64,000 nt of DNA, taken from NCBI GenBank assembly GCA_023957755.1, contig JAMLGT010000010.1:1-64000 (forward strand). The letters run 5' to 3'. Below, piece after piece: positions 1-9,921 of this stretch. The notes under the pieces are model-generated. The model saw only the letters and a program-made list of their open reading frames with translations, did no database searches and was not told where the DNA came from. This DNA comes from Chitinophagaceae bacterium. GTDB lineage: Bacteria; Bacteroidota; Bacteroidia; Chitinophagales; Chitinophagaceae. The stretch's first letter is position 1; every line of letters starts with the position of its first letter. The position numbers and the translations under genes were made by a program.

Positions 1-883
1 TGGAACTAACAGATCCACACTCACCTTTCCTACAGCCTTCACCCCCGAATACGCAATAGCTTTCGATAAAGGGTTCGGCGGTATATGGGAATTAATCGGG
101 AACGGATCACATAACTATGTAACCTCAGCTAACCTGACCCCATCAGGCACAAGTACTGCTCCCGACTATCTACTTACTCTTAATAAATCAGCTATAGGAA
201 TCACAGGAACCATCGAATTCAAATTCCTGGCGACTTATCTCAGTAATACCGCTTACAGAAGTAATGAATTCATCGGTACCACAGGCCCTGAAAACAATAT
301 TGAGTGGAATCCTTTCACAGTAACCTCCTATCTGTCTTATGGCGCTCCTCTTTCTCTGAGCTTTACCGACATTTCCGCCAGATCGATCAACAACCTTGTA
401 AGGCTCTATTGGGAGGTAAATGGCACTTTTGAAAACGAAACTTTTCAAATTGAACGGGCAACGGACGGACAACACTTTAAAATAATCAGCACAATCCCAG
501 CTTCTGCAGCAGGCAACTACTCCTACGATGACCAGAATCCTGAAGGTGGAGCCAGTTATTATCGCGTTGTTCTTGTATCCACTTCCGGAAAGAGAGTATT
601 TTCGGAAACAGTCATGGTGCGGATGGCCGCCAAAGAAACCTTTAACGCATTTCTTAATAATGGCAACCTGATAGTGCAGGCAAAAGGCCTGCCTCTCGGG
701 GCCTACAGGCTCATCCTCATCAATTCGGCAGGGCAACCGGTATTAAATAATGAACTAAGGTTTGAAGGCAGCCGGGATACCTATCCCCTTTCGCTTTCAG
801 CAGCCGTACCTCCCGGTATTTATTCAATAATTCTGCGCGGACTGAACGGGGCTTCTCTCACCCGACAGGTACTCCTGAAATAA
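1..883 (+). CDS. C-terminal part of a secreted protein with T9SS-type sorting domain (5' end outside window)
   Basis: The plus-strand frame beginning at base 2 is open without a stop to the TAA at 881-883, giving about 293 residues of a protein that starts upstream of the window. The ATG at 614 is only an internal Met. The middle part (FQIERATDGQHFKIISTI, then YYRVVLV) looks like the beta-sandwich module that often precedes T9SS sorting domains. The last 85 or so residues (GLPLGAYRLILINSAGQ, PPGIYSIILRG) have the pattern of a type A sorting domain, so the protein is probably exported through the outer membrane and attached to the surface. The first 120 residues visible here are an ectodomain I cannot assign. 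A strong terminator lies about 150 bp downstream. Truncation is caused by the window edge, not by a mutation. Confidence 0.75.
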   Translation, partial: GTNRSTLTFPTAFTPEYAIAFDKGFGGIWELIGNGSHNYVTSANLTPSGTSTAPDYLLTLNKSAIGITGTIEFKFLATYLSNTAYRSNEFIGTTGPENNIEWNPFTVTSYLSYGAPLSLSFTDISARSINNLVRLYWEVNGTFENETFQIERATDGQHFKIISTIPASAAGNYSYDDQNPEGGASYYRVVLVSTSGKRVFSETVMVRMAAKETFNAFLNNGNLIVQAKGLPLGAYRLILINSAGQPVLNNELRFEGSRDTYPLSLSAAVPPGIYSIILRGLNGASLTRQVLLK

Positions 884-1184
884 TTTTTCCTGCTTTATGC
901 AGCGTTTTTGTCGGCGGCTATGTCTTTCTATAGTTAGTAGTACTTAGACGCCCGTTTTTTCCGGCCGATGTATAATATTTAGAAAGGCAATCTGCAGTAA
1001 AGTGTTTACGCAAAACAAACTGTAAGATCGGCTCCTTGAAAAAGGAGCTTTTTTTATTAGTGCGGCATACTTCTAAATTATAAACATCAGTAGAAAAACG
1101 AAATACCCGGTAGGTTGCCTTGTAACCTGCCCTCTAAAAAGACTAACAAAGTGAGGCACACAAGCATAGCAGTTATTATTTACT
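884..1184. other. intergenic region, no gene seen
   Basis: About 300 bp between the T9SS-type protein and the sigma factor gene. It holds one clear terminator hairpin (1031-1055) and, at its right edge, a Bacteroidota-like -7 sequence TTACTTTG (1180-1187) that overlaps the first possible start codon of the sigma gene. I see no conserved short ORF or RNA gene in it. Confidence 0.6.
1031..1055 (+). terminator. rho-independent terminator
   Basis: A perfect 7-bp stem (GCTCCTT / AAGGAGC) closed by a GAAA tetraloop is followed by seven T residues. It lies downstream of the T9SS-type gene and isolates it from the sigma/FecR/SusCD operon. Confidence 0.85.
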
Positions 1185-1826
1185 TTGCAACATTCTGAAA
1201 TAATTGATAAGACTTTGGCCGGCTTTGAGAAATATGATGAATACGAATTGCTCAAAAGCATATCTGATGGAGATGAGGAAGCATTTACGCTATTTTTCAG
1301 GCAGCACTATCCAAGGCTAAAAGCAGGTATCTCAAGGTTCTTCAAAGATCCGGCACTCATCGAAGATGCCCTGCAGGAAGTGTTTATAAGAGTCTGGCTC
1401 AACAGAGATCAGCTTTCTCAAATAGAAAATATCACAGCCTGGACGAATACAATAGCATCCAGAATCTGCATCAATCAAATCGAAAAAGATCTGATCAGGC
1501 AGAAGCACCTGTCTGCTCTGCATCAACAGGGGATCGAGGCGCCGGTAGTGCCCATAGAGCGTGTAGCCGTGCGAGAAATCAACCGACTGGTAACAGAAGC
1601 AGTGCACCTCATGCCCGCTTCAAGAAAACAAATTTACCTGATGAGCAGATCTGAAGGATTGAAGCCTGCCCAAATTGCCGAATCACTGAACCTCTCTGTA
1701 AATACCGTAAGGAATATGCTGGTTACTGCATTAAAAGACATCAGGCATTACCTGCGCAGCCACGGACATACGCTCTCTTTAACACTGTTACCTGCACTCT
1801 TCTCAATTTTTTTTCACTCAGAATAG
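1185..1826 (+). CDS. ECF sigma factor (Bacteroidota FecI-like, SusCD-associated)
   Basis: RNA polymerase sigma-70 factor of the extracytoplasmic function type, about 200 aa. Region 2 is visible around DALQEVFIRVWLNRDQL and the helix-turn-helix of region 4 around LKPAQIAESLNLSVNTVRNM. It should direct transcription of the FecR/SusC/SusD genes downstream when released by the anti-sigma. There is no in-frame ATG near the 5' end. The longest form starts with TTG at 1185, but that TTG is also the end of a TTACTTTG promoter-like box, so TTG at 1215 or 1245 may be the real start. The C-terminus carries a short hydrophobic tail (LSLTLLPALFSIFF), which could touch the membrane; this is a guess. The FecR gene follows after 49 bp, which fits co-transcription. 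Confidence 0.85.
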   Translation: MQHSEIIDKTLAGFEKYDEYELLKSISDGDEEAFTLFFRQHYPRLKAGISRFFKDPALIEDALQEVFIRVWLNRDQLSQIENITAWTNTIASRICINQIEKDLIRQKHLSALHQQGIEAPVVPIERVAVREINRLVTEAVHLMPASRKQIYLMSRSEGLKPAQIAESLNLSVNTVRNMLVTALKDIRHYLRSHGHTLSLTLLPALFSIFFHSE

Positions 1827-1875
1827 TATGTTCTTGTCTGAGGGCGGTCTTACTTAAAAGGCCAAAACTCTTTCA

Positions 1876-3075
1876 ATGGACAAAACCATCATAAGCAGCC
1901 TCATCGAACGGTATCTCGCCAATTCGATAAGCGATGAAGAACGCGAACAATTGCTCCTTCTCACAAAAGAAAATAATGAGCTGGTTACAGAAGTGCTCAG
2001 CAATATGCTCTTAGCGCGGACAGCCGGTAACGAATCTATAGATAAGGATCTGATGCAGAAAACGCTGGAAAAGGTTCTGGCTATCGACAAGGAACCTCAA
2101 CCTTCTCAGCCCGGGCGCCTCTTCCGGATACCGGGCAAATGGTGGTGGGCTGCTGCTGCAGCGCTCATTATCGGCGGCACCACGCTGACGATTTACCAGT
2201 TTAACCAAAAGAGTAATAAAGAGGCGATTGCCATTTCCCACACAGGGCCCGGAGAAAACATAGAGGCTCCACAGACAAACCATGCTACTGTAACTCTTGC
2301 GGATGGATCTGTCCTTTATCTTGACAATCTGAAAGACGGCGAGATAGCACAGAACGGAAACGTAAAGCTTATTAAACTGAACAATGGTCAGATTGCATAC
2401 CAAACGGCAAAAGGCGAAATCTCTCAGGGGCTCTTATATAATACCCTGACAAACCCAAGAGGGAGCAAGGTAATTCATCTGAAATTAGCAGACGGATCCA
2501 GGGTATGGCTCAATGCGGAGTCCTCCATAACCTATCCTGTCGCCTTTACGGGAAATGACCGGAAGGTCACACTCAGGGGAGAAGGCTATTTCGATGTGGC
2601 ACACGATGATTCAAAACCATTTCTGGTAGAAGCTGGCAAAATATATGTGAGGGTGCTGGGTACCCAGTTTAACCTCAATGCTTATTCAGACCAGGAAGCA
2701 GTTTTGGCCAGCCTCATAAAAGGAAGTGTAGAGGTAGGGAACGGCGCAGGAAGCACACTTCGGCTCAAACCGGGAAACCAGGCAATTGCACAGACCGGCA
2801 ATGAAAAATTACAACTGAAGAGTGCTGTGGATACCAGTCAGGTACTCGCATGGAAAAATGGATTCTTCTCATTCCGGAATGCAAGCCTCAAAGAAATAAT
2901 GCAACAGATATCCAGATGGTACGATGTGGACGTGCAGTATGAAGGCACCATTGAACCCCGTCAGTTCAGAGGGATAATTCCCAAAACATCTGACATGAGC
3001 GAGGTGCTGCAAATCCTTGAAGAAAGCAAAGTGCACTTTAAGGTTGAAGGAAGAAAATTAAAAGTGTATCCATAA
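1876..3075 (+). CDS. FecR-family anti-sigma factor
   Basis: Membrane-anchored anti-sigma/signal transducer, 399 aa. The cytoplasmic N-terminal part (residues 1-87) would hold the sigma factor. One membrane helix lies at about 88-108 (WWWAAAAALIIGG). The periplasmic FecR domain is at about 190-290, with GEGYFDVAHD and VRVLGTQFNLNAY. A C-terminal domain of the DUF4974/STN-like type is at about 330-398 (FSFRNASLKEIMQQISRWY). In this family the C-terminal part senses the state of the partner TonB-dependent transporter, whose N-terminal STN domain is present in the next gene. Sigma, FecR, SusC and SusD in this order form a classic trans-envelope regulation unit. Confidence 0.92.
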   Translation: MDKTIISSLIERYLANSISDEEREQLLLLTKENNELVTEVLSNMLLARTAGNESIDKDLMQKTLEKVLAIDKEPQPSQPGRLFRIPGKWWWAAAAALIIGGTTLTIYQFNQKSNKEAIAISHTGPGENIEAPQTNHATVTLADGSVLYLDNLKDGEIAQNGNVKLIKLNNGQIAYQTAKGEISQGLLYNTLTNPRGSKVIHLKLADGSRVWLNAESSITYPVAFTGNDRKVTLRGEGYFDVAHDDSKPFLVEAGKIYVRVLGTQFNLNAYSDQEAVLASLIKGSVEVGNGAGSTLRLKPGNQAIAQTGNEKLQLKSAVDTSQVLAWKNGFFSFRNASLKEIMQQISRWYDVDVQYEGTIEPRQFRGIIPKTSDMSEVLQILEESKVHFKVEGRKLKVYP

Positions 3076-3110
3076 TGAAAAAGAAAAAAGGAAATACATA
3101 AGAAAACAAA

Positions 3111-3137
3111 GCCGCTCCGTGGGCAAGACGAAGCGGC
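3111..3137 (+). promoter_or_regulatory. hairpin in the fecR-susC gap
   Basis: A stem GCCGCT-C-CGT / ACG-A-AGCGGC (nine pairs, one C/A mismatch) with a 7-nt loop lies between the FecR stop and the SusC start. It is not followed by a T-run, so it is not a standard terminator. It could protect the susC mRNA end or partly reduce readthrough; this role is inferred. Confidence 0.35.
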
Positions 3138-3208
3138 AGGAGTTTTAAATTAAAACCATAAAGGACTCATTAATCGCTTTATTTATTAACCAAAACCTAA
3201 ACAAAATT

Positions 3209-6200
3209 ATGAATTTGTTTATTACTCTCTTTGGTCGTATCCCTGATATACGAAGCCAAAGTAGCCATTTAACTAAACACTTATTAGCCATGAAGCTCAC
3301 TGTCATTCTCGTTCTGGCTGCCTGTCTGCAAGTAAATGCAAACGGTTATGCACAGAAAGTAACGCTGCAGGTAAAAAATGTGCCACTCGAAAACATTTTT
3401 ATGAGCATCAAGTCACAAACGGGATACGGCTTTTTCTTCGATCAGGAATTGATGAAGCAATCCAGCCCGGTGACGGTAAATATTAAAGATGTAAGCCTGG
3501 AATCTGCACTCAGCATCTGCTTTCAAAACCAACCCCTTACCTATAGTATCGTAGGGCAAACCATAGTGGTAAAAGAGAAGACACGGTCACTGCTGAGCAA
3601 TATGGTTCCTGATGCAGTTGCCTCGGAAGCCTTGCTCCAACAGGTGACCGGAAGAGTGACCGACGAGAACGGAAGGCCGCTCGAAGGAGTTTCGGTAATT
3701 CTGAAGGGAACCAGAACAGGGACGTCCACCAATCAGGATGGCTTCTTCACAATTAATATAGATGACTTGCAGAGTGCAGTACTCGAGTTTAGCATGGTAG
3801 GTTTCGAGCCTGCTTCCATCTCGCTCAGAGGCCGTACCAACATAAGTATTTCCCTAAAACAAAAAGTAGCTTCAGAGCAGGAAGTAGTCATCACAGGTTA
3901 TTACCAACTGCCAAGGGAAAGAGTTACCGGATCGTTTACCAGAATAGACCAGCAACAGCTCGAAAATATTACCAGCATGAGTCTTAAAGACAAACTGGAA
4001 GGGCTGGTGCCCGGGCTTCTTTTTGATCCCACCTACAATAGCGACCAGGATGCTTCTACTGAAAGAAGCAGTGGCATCACCATCAGAGGAGCAGGCACAC
4101 TGGGAGACAGGTCACCCCTGATCGTGGTAGATGGATTCCCCGTGATTTCATCGGATGGCGTGGATCCATGGCGCACAATTAACCCCAACGATGTAGCCAA
4201 TATTACTGTGCTGAAAGATGCAGCAGCAGCTTCAATCTGGGGAGCACAGGCTGCTAACGGAGTGATTGTAATCACCACAAAAAGCGGAAGCGCTCAATCA
4301 GGCTCATCTGTAGGCGTCAATGTAGAACTACTGACCAAACCAAGGCCCGACTTATATCAAATTCCATTCGCATCGAGTAAGGATGCCATCGACATATATA
4401 AGTATATGTTTAACCAGACTACCTTCTTTAACACGCTTACTACACCGTACAATATGGCCCGGTATGATTTCCCTCCGGTGATGGAGGCGCTGGTAAAGCG
4501 TAAAGCAGGATTAATGAATGATCAGGAACTGAACGAAAAACTGGATGAACTGGCTCAGATTGATGTACGGGATGAATTCAGCGACCTGTTCCTCAGACGG
4601 GATTCCTACCAGAAAATGACCGTTTCCTTTAATAACAGATCAAAAGGAAATAATCTGAGAGCATCCATCATGACGCTGCACAATAATAACTACAACAAAG
4701 GCAACCAATCCAGTCAGGTAATCGGTAATATGAATAACACTTTCTCGCCGACCGACTGGTTTTCAGTACAATTCGGGCTGAATATCTCCATGCAGCACAG
4801 CAAGCTTAATGGTGCTGACATCAGAGACCTTCAATACATTCCTCAGATGTCAAAAATCCTGGACGATGATGGAAACTATCTGCCGATGATAAAACACAAT
4901 GTAGAATTCTACTATACTGTGCCAACAAAAAAGAGGAGAGACCTGGTGGCTTTATATGATCTGCCATACGACTGGGACTGGAACCTGAAACGCGAAGTTG
5001 ATAACATGGATATCACCCAGAAGACAAGAGACCTGAGAGCTAATGGAGTAATATCCTTCAAACCTGTAAAGTGGGCGGCCATTGATCTGTCATATCAGTA
5101 CCAGACTAATAATGGCCTTTATAGCAATTACATGAACGAAGAGACCTGGTATGTTCGTAATGCAGTATTGAATAACTATCGCACTGCAACAGGCCAGTTT
5201 CCTGTGCCTCCCGGTGGAATGCTCTATGAACGCAGAAGCGATTTCACTTCTCAGAGTGGAAGAATGCAGGCCACAATTAACAAGACAATGGGAGAGCACA
5301 GCATCAAGGCCTTAGGAGGATTTGAAATGAGAAGCGATACCAGAGAAAGTATTCCCTATGGATATTACGGATACGACCCGCAGTCGCTCACCCACATAAC
5401 CACTATAGATTTCAAGAATCCTCCGGTAGGCCCACCGTTGTCCACAGGGCTGGGTGTTAGCGCCGCCATTCCACCAATACCGACTCTACGAGCCACAAGC
5501 ATATCCATTGGTGGGCGTAACGACAGATTTCTTTCATACTACGGCAACGTAGGATACACATTCAGAAGCAAATATGATATTACCGGAAGCATTAGGATGG
5601 ACAAGACCAACCTCTTTGGACGATCTGCATCCTACAGAGAGTTGCCTCAATGGTCTGCCGGTGTAGGATATACGTTATCCAATGAGCCATTCTTTGACAT
5701 AAAGCAAATCAACTTCCTCAAGTTCAGAGCTGCTTATGGCTGGAACGGACACATCGACAAGAGCGCTAGCCCTTACATCACTGCAACCCCCTGGGTAGAT
5801 CCTATCAACCAGTCGCAATACGCAGCAGTTCTGGACGCTCCTAACCCTGGGCTCACCTGGGAAAAAACAGAAAATCTGAATATAGGGGTGGACTTTTCCC
5901 TGTTCAACGACCGACTGAAAGGAACTGCCGAAATCTATAAGAAAAACTCTACTAATGTCCTCGCTGATTTTGAGGTTAATCCTACTTATGGATTCTATTA
6001 CGACGGCGCTACCCTTAACCAGGGAGATATTGAAAACAGAGGTATTGAGGTAGAACTCCAGGGCGTTATCATCAATAGCAAAAAAGTGAAATGGAGATCG
6101 CTGTTTAATTATTCGCACAACAAGAATAAAGTCGTAAATATTGAAGTAGCGGCTTACAACATCGCAGCAAGAACAGGACTTTCGCAATTCTATATGGTTC

Positions 6201-6907
6201 CCGGACAGCCGCTTGATTACATAGCCGTAGCAAAATTTGCGGGATATGATGATCAGGGATTGCTACAGGTAATGTACGGTGGAAAACCTGAGAACATATT
6301 ACATATTCCATACGTGGGAGCCGACCTCGATGACCTGTTTACATTCTCAGGACAGCGGTCGCCCAAGCACTTCGGGTCATGGATGAACAACGTCTCTTAT
6401 GGCAACTTCGAATTTTCATTCAGATTGCTTTACAGTTTCGGACACCGTGTACTGGGAGATGCGCCTCCAAGAAATACCCTGTATTACATCCAGCTGCCTT
6501 CAAGCTTCTTCACCTTTATGCCCGGCTTAATGGTTGATCGCTGGAAGTCGCCGGCCGATAACGAAACAGCCTCTATGTATGGCATCGGCACCAGAGTAGC
6601 GAACTATACGGCCACACTGGTTAACGACATCCTTGCGGAATACAACGACAGAAACCTGCTGAATGCCGGTCATGTAAGAGTACAAAGCATCAGCCTTGCA
6701 TACAGGCTGCCTTCCAGAGTCTTAGGCAAAGCACTCAAGAGTGCCAGTGTGATGGTGCAGGCAAGGAATCTGGGCCCGATCTACAGAGTAAATAATCAGG
6801 GAGTGGATCCGATGTTCCCGAAATATAGCGGTTCTCTATATGCAGCCTACTTTAATACCATCAGGTCAAGGCCTGACTATTCTGTAACCTTTAAAGTAGA
6901 TCTGTAA
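3209..6907 (+). CDS. SusC/RagA-type TonB-linked outer membrane transporter with STN domain
   Basis: Outer membrane importer, 1232 aa, expected to work with the SusD lipoprotein encoded next. A signal peptide lies at about residues 28-48 (MKLTVILVLAACLQ then NANGYAQ). The ATG at 3209 adds 27 residues in front of it and Met28 (ATG at 3290) is an alternative start. An STN domain is at about 50-123, a carboxypeptidase-regulatory-like domain at 145-218 (VTGRVTDENGRPLEGVSVIL), the TonB plug at about 225-360 (GAGTLGDRSPLIVVDGFPV), and the rest is the beta-barrel. The STN domain supports signalling to the upstream FecR. No glycoside hydrolase is encoded beside it, so the substrate need not be a glycan. 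Confidence 0.95.
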   Translation: MNLFITLFGRIPDIRSQSSHLTKHLLAMKLTVILVLAACLQVNANGYAQKVTLQVKNVPLENIFMSIKSQTGYGFFFDQELMKQSSPVTVNIKDVSLESALSICFQNQPLTYSIVGQTIVVKEKTRSLLSNMVPDAVASEALLQQVTGRVTDENGRPLEGVSVILKGTRTGTSTNQDGFFTINIDDLQSAVLEFSMVGFEPASISLRGRTNISISLKQKVASEQEVVITGYYQLPRERVTGSFTRIDQQQLENITSMSLKDKLEGLVPGLLFDPTYNSDQDASTERSSGITIRGAGTLGDRSPLIVVDGFPVISSDGVDPWRTINPNDVANITVLKDAAAASIWGAQAANGVIVITTKSGSAQSGSSVGVNVELLTKPRPDLYQIPFASSKDAIDIYKYMFNQTTFFNTLTTPYNMARYDFPPVMEALVKRKAGLMNDQELNEKLDELAQIDVRDEFSDLFLRRDSYQKMTVSFNNRSKGNNLRASIMTLHNNNYNKGNQSSQVIGNMNNTFSPTDWFSVQFGLNISMQHSKLNGADIRDLQYIPQMSKILDDDGNYLPMIKHNVEFYYTVPTKKRRDLVALYDLPYDWDWNLKREVDNMDITQKTRDLRANGVISFKPVKWAAIDLSYQYQTNNGLYSNYMNEETWYVRNAVLNNYRTATGQFPVPPGGMLYERRSDFTSQSGRMQATINKTMGEHSIKALGGFEMRSDTRESIPYGYYGYDPQSLTHITTIDFKNPPVGPPLSTGLGVSAAIPPIPTLRATSISIGGRNDRFLSYYGNVGYTFRSKYDITGSIRMDKTNLFGRSASYRELPQWSAGVGYTLSNEPFFDIKQINFLKFRAAYGWNGHIDKSASPYITATPWVDPINQSQYAAVLDAPNPGLTWEKTENLNIGVDFSLFNDRLKGTAEIYKKNSTNVLADFEVNPTYGFYYDGATLNQGDIENRGIEVELQGVIINSKKVKWRSLFNYSHNKNKVVNIEVAAYNIAARTGLSQFYMVPGQPLDYIAVAKFAGYDDQGLLQVMYGGKPENILHIPYVGADLDDLFTFSGQRSPKHFGSWMNNVSYGNFEFSFRLLYSFGHRVLGDAPPRNTLYYIQLPSSFFTFMPGLMVDRWKSPADNETASMYGIGTRVANYTATLVNDILAEYNDRNLLNAGHVRVQSISLAYRLPSRVLGKALKSASVMVQARNLGPIYRVNNQGVDPMFPKYSGSLYAAYFNTIRSRPDYSVTFKVDL

Positions 6908-6937
6908 TAAAAATCATAATACATCAACTCTATTGAT

Positions 6938-8392
6938 ATGAAAAAGACTTTATTAATATTACTTGTATCCACCTTCTTTTTAAGTGCGTGTGAGAAAAAA
7001 TTTCTCGACACCCTGCCTAAAGGATTGGTCATTGCACAAACGACGAGCGATTTCAGAAAACTACTCGATAATGCCGATACCCGTTACACATACAACCTCG
7101 CTCAGGTGTCAGGGTATGTGGACGTCGTATCCGACGATTCACAGATGGATTCAGCATGGTACGATTGGGATAGGGCGAGGCTTCATGCAAAGAACCTTTA
7201 TGCCTTTGAGAAAGATGTATGGCTGCCTGACGGCGCTGCTGACGATGATGTGTGGAAACAGAATTACTATCTGAACACGCTCTCCAGCAACATTCTTGAA
7301 GAGATACACATCGCAACTGATAATCCAAAGGTCCAGAAACAACTGATAGCTGAGGCCAAAGTACACAGAGCATTTGCATACCTGACGCTGGTAAATATTT
7401 ACGCAAAGCATTACGACAGCACCACTGCTGCTACAGATTTAGGTGTACCTATCGTCCTCAATCCTGTTTCATTGCCTAAGCTCAACAGGAAATCTGTTCA
7501 GGAAGTGTACACCTTCATCCTCTCAGAATTGGAGAGTGCGGTTGCCGACCTGCCCGACGATGTGGATATGCAATTCGCTCACAGGCCCACAAAAACTTCC
7601 ACCTACGCAATCCTGGCACGCACCTATCTCTACATGGGTAACTACAGGAAAGCATTGGAAAATGCGGAAAAGAGTCTTGCGATACACAACTTCCTCTACG
7701 ATTACAACACCATCTATACCGGTGCACCCAAACCGGAAAACCTGGTAAAACTATCACGTACATCAGACAAAGAAATGCTGATGCACAAAACATCTGTGAA
7801 GAGCGCAAGAGTTTCAGACTATTACATGCTGGACTCTGTTTCGTTTGACAATCTGTATGGCGGATTTGAAATAATAGATGAAACACTCACAGAAAACAAC
7901 GACCTCCGCAGATTACTCTGGTTTCAGGGAATTAATAGCAGCGGACAAATGACTGCAGATCGTGCTATGTACATTTACCCAAGAAACCGTTACGGTCTGG
8001 ACAACGCTCCTGTGGACTATATCCCAATCTCTACGCCGGAAATGTACCTTACCCGGGCAGAGTGTAATGCACGATTGGGAAATCTCTCAAAGGCAATGGA
8101 TGATGTAAATACAATCAGAACAAAAAGATATAAAACAGGTACCTATACTCCAATAAATCCTTCAAACCAGGCAGCTGTCCTTAAAGAAGTATTACTGGAA
8201 CGCAGGAGAGAGCTTTATGGTAAAGAACTGAGACTTTTTGATATTAAACGGTTAGGCTTACCCGTAAACCATCTGAAGCCGGGAACTGACCTCCCGGGAT
8301 TCAATGTGCCCGCCAGGGATCCTAAACTGGTATGGCCCATCTTTTATCACAATATCGAACTGAACCCTGAAATAGAACAAAATCCACGATAA
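6938..8392 (+). CDS. SusD/RagB-type nutrient-binding surface lipoprotein
   Basis: Surface lipoprotein of 484 aa that binds substrate and caps the SusC barrel. The lipoprotein signal peptide has its cysteine at residue 18 (STFFLSACEKK). Tetratricopeptide-like helices typical of the family are seen in the middle (AILARTYLYMGNYRKALENA) and the common C-terminal RagB motif is present (LLERRRELYGKELRLFDIKR). It starts 30 bp after the SusC stop and is clearly in the same operon. Length is normal for the family, if slightly short. Confidence 0.95.
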   Translation: MKKTLLILLVSTFFLSACEKKFLDTLPKGLVIAQTTSDFRKLLDNADTRYTYNLAQVSGYVDVVSDDSQMDSAWYDWDRARLHAKNLYAFEKDVWLPDGAADDDVWKQNYYLNTLSSNILEEIHIATDNPKVQKQLIAEAKVHRAFAYLTLVNIYAKHYDSTTAATDLGVPIVLNPVSLPKLNRKSVQEVYTFILSELESAVADLPDDVDMQFAHRPTKTSTYAILARTYLYMGNYRKALENAEKSLAIHNFLYDYNTIYTGAPKPENLVKLSRTSDKEMLMHKTSVKSARVSDYYMLDSVSFDNLYGGFEIIDETLTENNDLRRLLWFQGINSSGQMTADRAMYIYPRNRYGLDNAPVDYIPISTPEMYLTRAECNARLGNLSKAMDDVNTIRTKRYKTGTYTPINPSNQAAVLKEVLLERRRELYGKELRLFDIKRLGLPVNHLKPGTDLPGFNVPARDPKLVWPIFYHNIELNPEIEQNPR

Positions 8393-8399
8393 TCACAAT

Positions 8400-8438
8400 G
8401 CACCGGAGCAGGGGAGAACCACCTTCTCCGGTGCTTTA
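8400..8438 (+). terminator. terminator-like hairpin after susD
   Basis: A 9-bp stem GCACCGGAG / CTCCGGTGC (8400-8408 with 8426-8434) is followed by only a short T stretch (TTTATC). It may reduce transcription from susC/susD into the thioredoxin gene rather than stop it fully. Confidence 0.55.
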
Positions 8439-8452
8439 TCAAAAACACATCA

Positions 8453-9916
8453 ATGAACATTAAACATCACTCATTTCTCTTTTTAGCAGCCATCACCGGT
8501 CTAATCTACCTCGCAGGATGTACCACAGCCAAACAATCCGGCTCCAAAAAAGATACCATCCTCACCGGCAGGATACTTGGCGCCAAAGACCCTACCTTCC
8601 AATTTACTTACGATCTATATGCACTACTGGAAGCCACAAAAAAGGACGTTGTAGATATTGACAGCAATGGATATTTTAAAATTACAATGGATCTGAACAG
8701 TCCACTTAAAGGAAACATCAATCTGGGGAGAGAAATCATTCGTGGACTTGGGCATAACAAGATTATCAATATCTATCTGGAACCGGGTGATAGCGTTTTT
8801 ATTTCAGCGAATGTTGACTTTCTGCTGGATACCAATATTATCGAAAAAACACTGGCATTTTCAGGAAAAGGTGCCGTGAATAGCCAATTTGTAAACGATC
8901 ACGATTTTGCTTTCAACTCCTACCCCCAATTAAGGCAAAACAACTACATCTTCATTCACGACCTGGGCCCGAATGCGTACAAGAAAAATGTGGACAGCAT
9001 CAGGAACGAGGAGATTCGTTACATCGACAAATATGACGATACCGCCCACCTCTCTCCCACTCTAAAAAAGATTGTAATTGCTGAAGCAGAAAACCTGGCC
9101 TCAGCACGAAAAATTAATTATCCGTCAGGAAATAAAAGTTTTAATCAGGGTAAAGCACCGGTGCTCCCGTCAGACTATTGGGACTTCATGGATGAGATAA
9201 AGACAGCATCAAACCTTGAAGACGCCGGAGTTCCCTATTTACGCTTCACACACTTTTATCTTACCAATAAATACAAACTCGCGCAGCAGAACGGATTTAC
9301 GGGCGACTATCTCTCTTTTCTGGACATGCAGCTGGGAAAACGCGCAAAGTATGTATATATGGCTTACTCCCTGAGACAGGATTTCAAACCTGAAATCTTT
9401 GAACAGTTTGGAAAAGGCAGCCCATATAAAGACATAAAAAAAATCGTACAGGAGAGATATGGCTATCTGGCTAATATGCTCCCGGGCAAACCGGCTGTGC
9501 AGGTTTCTTTCGAGAACATCAAAGACGAAAAAATTAAATCAGCAGAATACTTCGCAGGAAAATATGTGTATGTAGATTTCTGGGCTACCTGGTGCAAGCC
9601 GTGCATAGCGGAAATACCGGATCTGGTAAAGCTCGAAGAAGAGTACAAAGGGAAGAATATTGAATTCATAAGCGTATCATTTGATGACGACAGAGCTGCA
9701 TGGGTTGATTATCTCAATACTGAAAAGCTCATTGGCACACAGTTCTGGATGGATCCTAAAAACAAAAGCCTCTACAAAAAACAATTTAATATCAACGTAA
9801 TTCCCCGTTTCATCCTTCTGGATACCGAAGGAAAGATCATAAGCGCAGATGCGCCAAGGCCCTCAAGTGGTAAACAAATCAGGACACTGTTAGACAACAC
9901 AATCAAAGGAGGATAG
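8453..9916 (+). CDS. TlpA-like thiol-disulfide oxidoreductase lipoprotein
   Basis: Predicted periplasmic lipoprotein of 487 aa with signal peptide and lipobox cysteine at residue 23 (IYLAGC). The first 150 residues resemble the DUF4369-type beta-domain often joined to Bacteroidota TlpA proteins (GRILGAKDPTFQFTYD). The C-terminal third is a thioredoxin/AhpC-TSA fold with the active site WCKPC at residues 380-384 (DFWATWCKPCIAEIPDL) and the cis-Pro loop near INVIPRF. It would reduce or exchange disulfides outside the cytoplasm. It follows susD after 60 bp and precedes the EreA/Tiki-like gene by 5 bp. Such thioredoxins often accompany SusCD pairs in this phylum, but their substrate role is not established. 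Confidence 0.88.
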   Translation: MNIKHHSFLFLAAITGLIYLAGCTTAKQSGSKKDTILTGRILGAKDPTFQFTYDLYALLEATKKDVVDIDSNGYFKITMDLNSPLKGNINLGREIIRGLGHNKIINIYLEPGDSVFISANVDFLLDTNIIEKTLAFSGKGAVNSQFVNDHDFAFNSYPQLRQNNYIFIHDLGPNAYKKNVDSIRNEEIRYIDKYDDTAHLSPTLKKIVIAEAENLASARKINYPSGNKSFNQGKAPVLPSDYWDFMDEIKTASNLEDAGVPYLRFTHFYLTNKYKLAQQNGFTGDYLSFLDMQLGKRAKYVYMAYSLRQDFKPEIFEQFGKGSPYKDIKKIVQERYGYLANMLPGKPAVQVSFENIKDEKIKSAEYFAGKYVYVDFWATWCKPCIAEIPDLVKLEEEYKGKNIEFISVSFDDDRAAWVDYLNTEKLIGTQFWMDPKNKSLYKKQFNINVIPRFILLDTEGKIISADAPRPSSGKQIRTLLDNTIKGG

Positions 9917-9921
9917 CAGGG

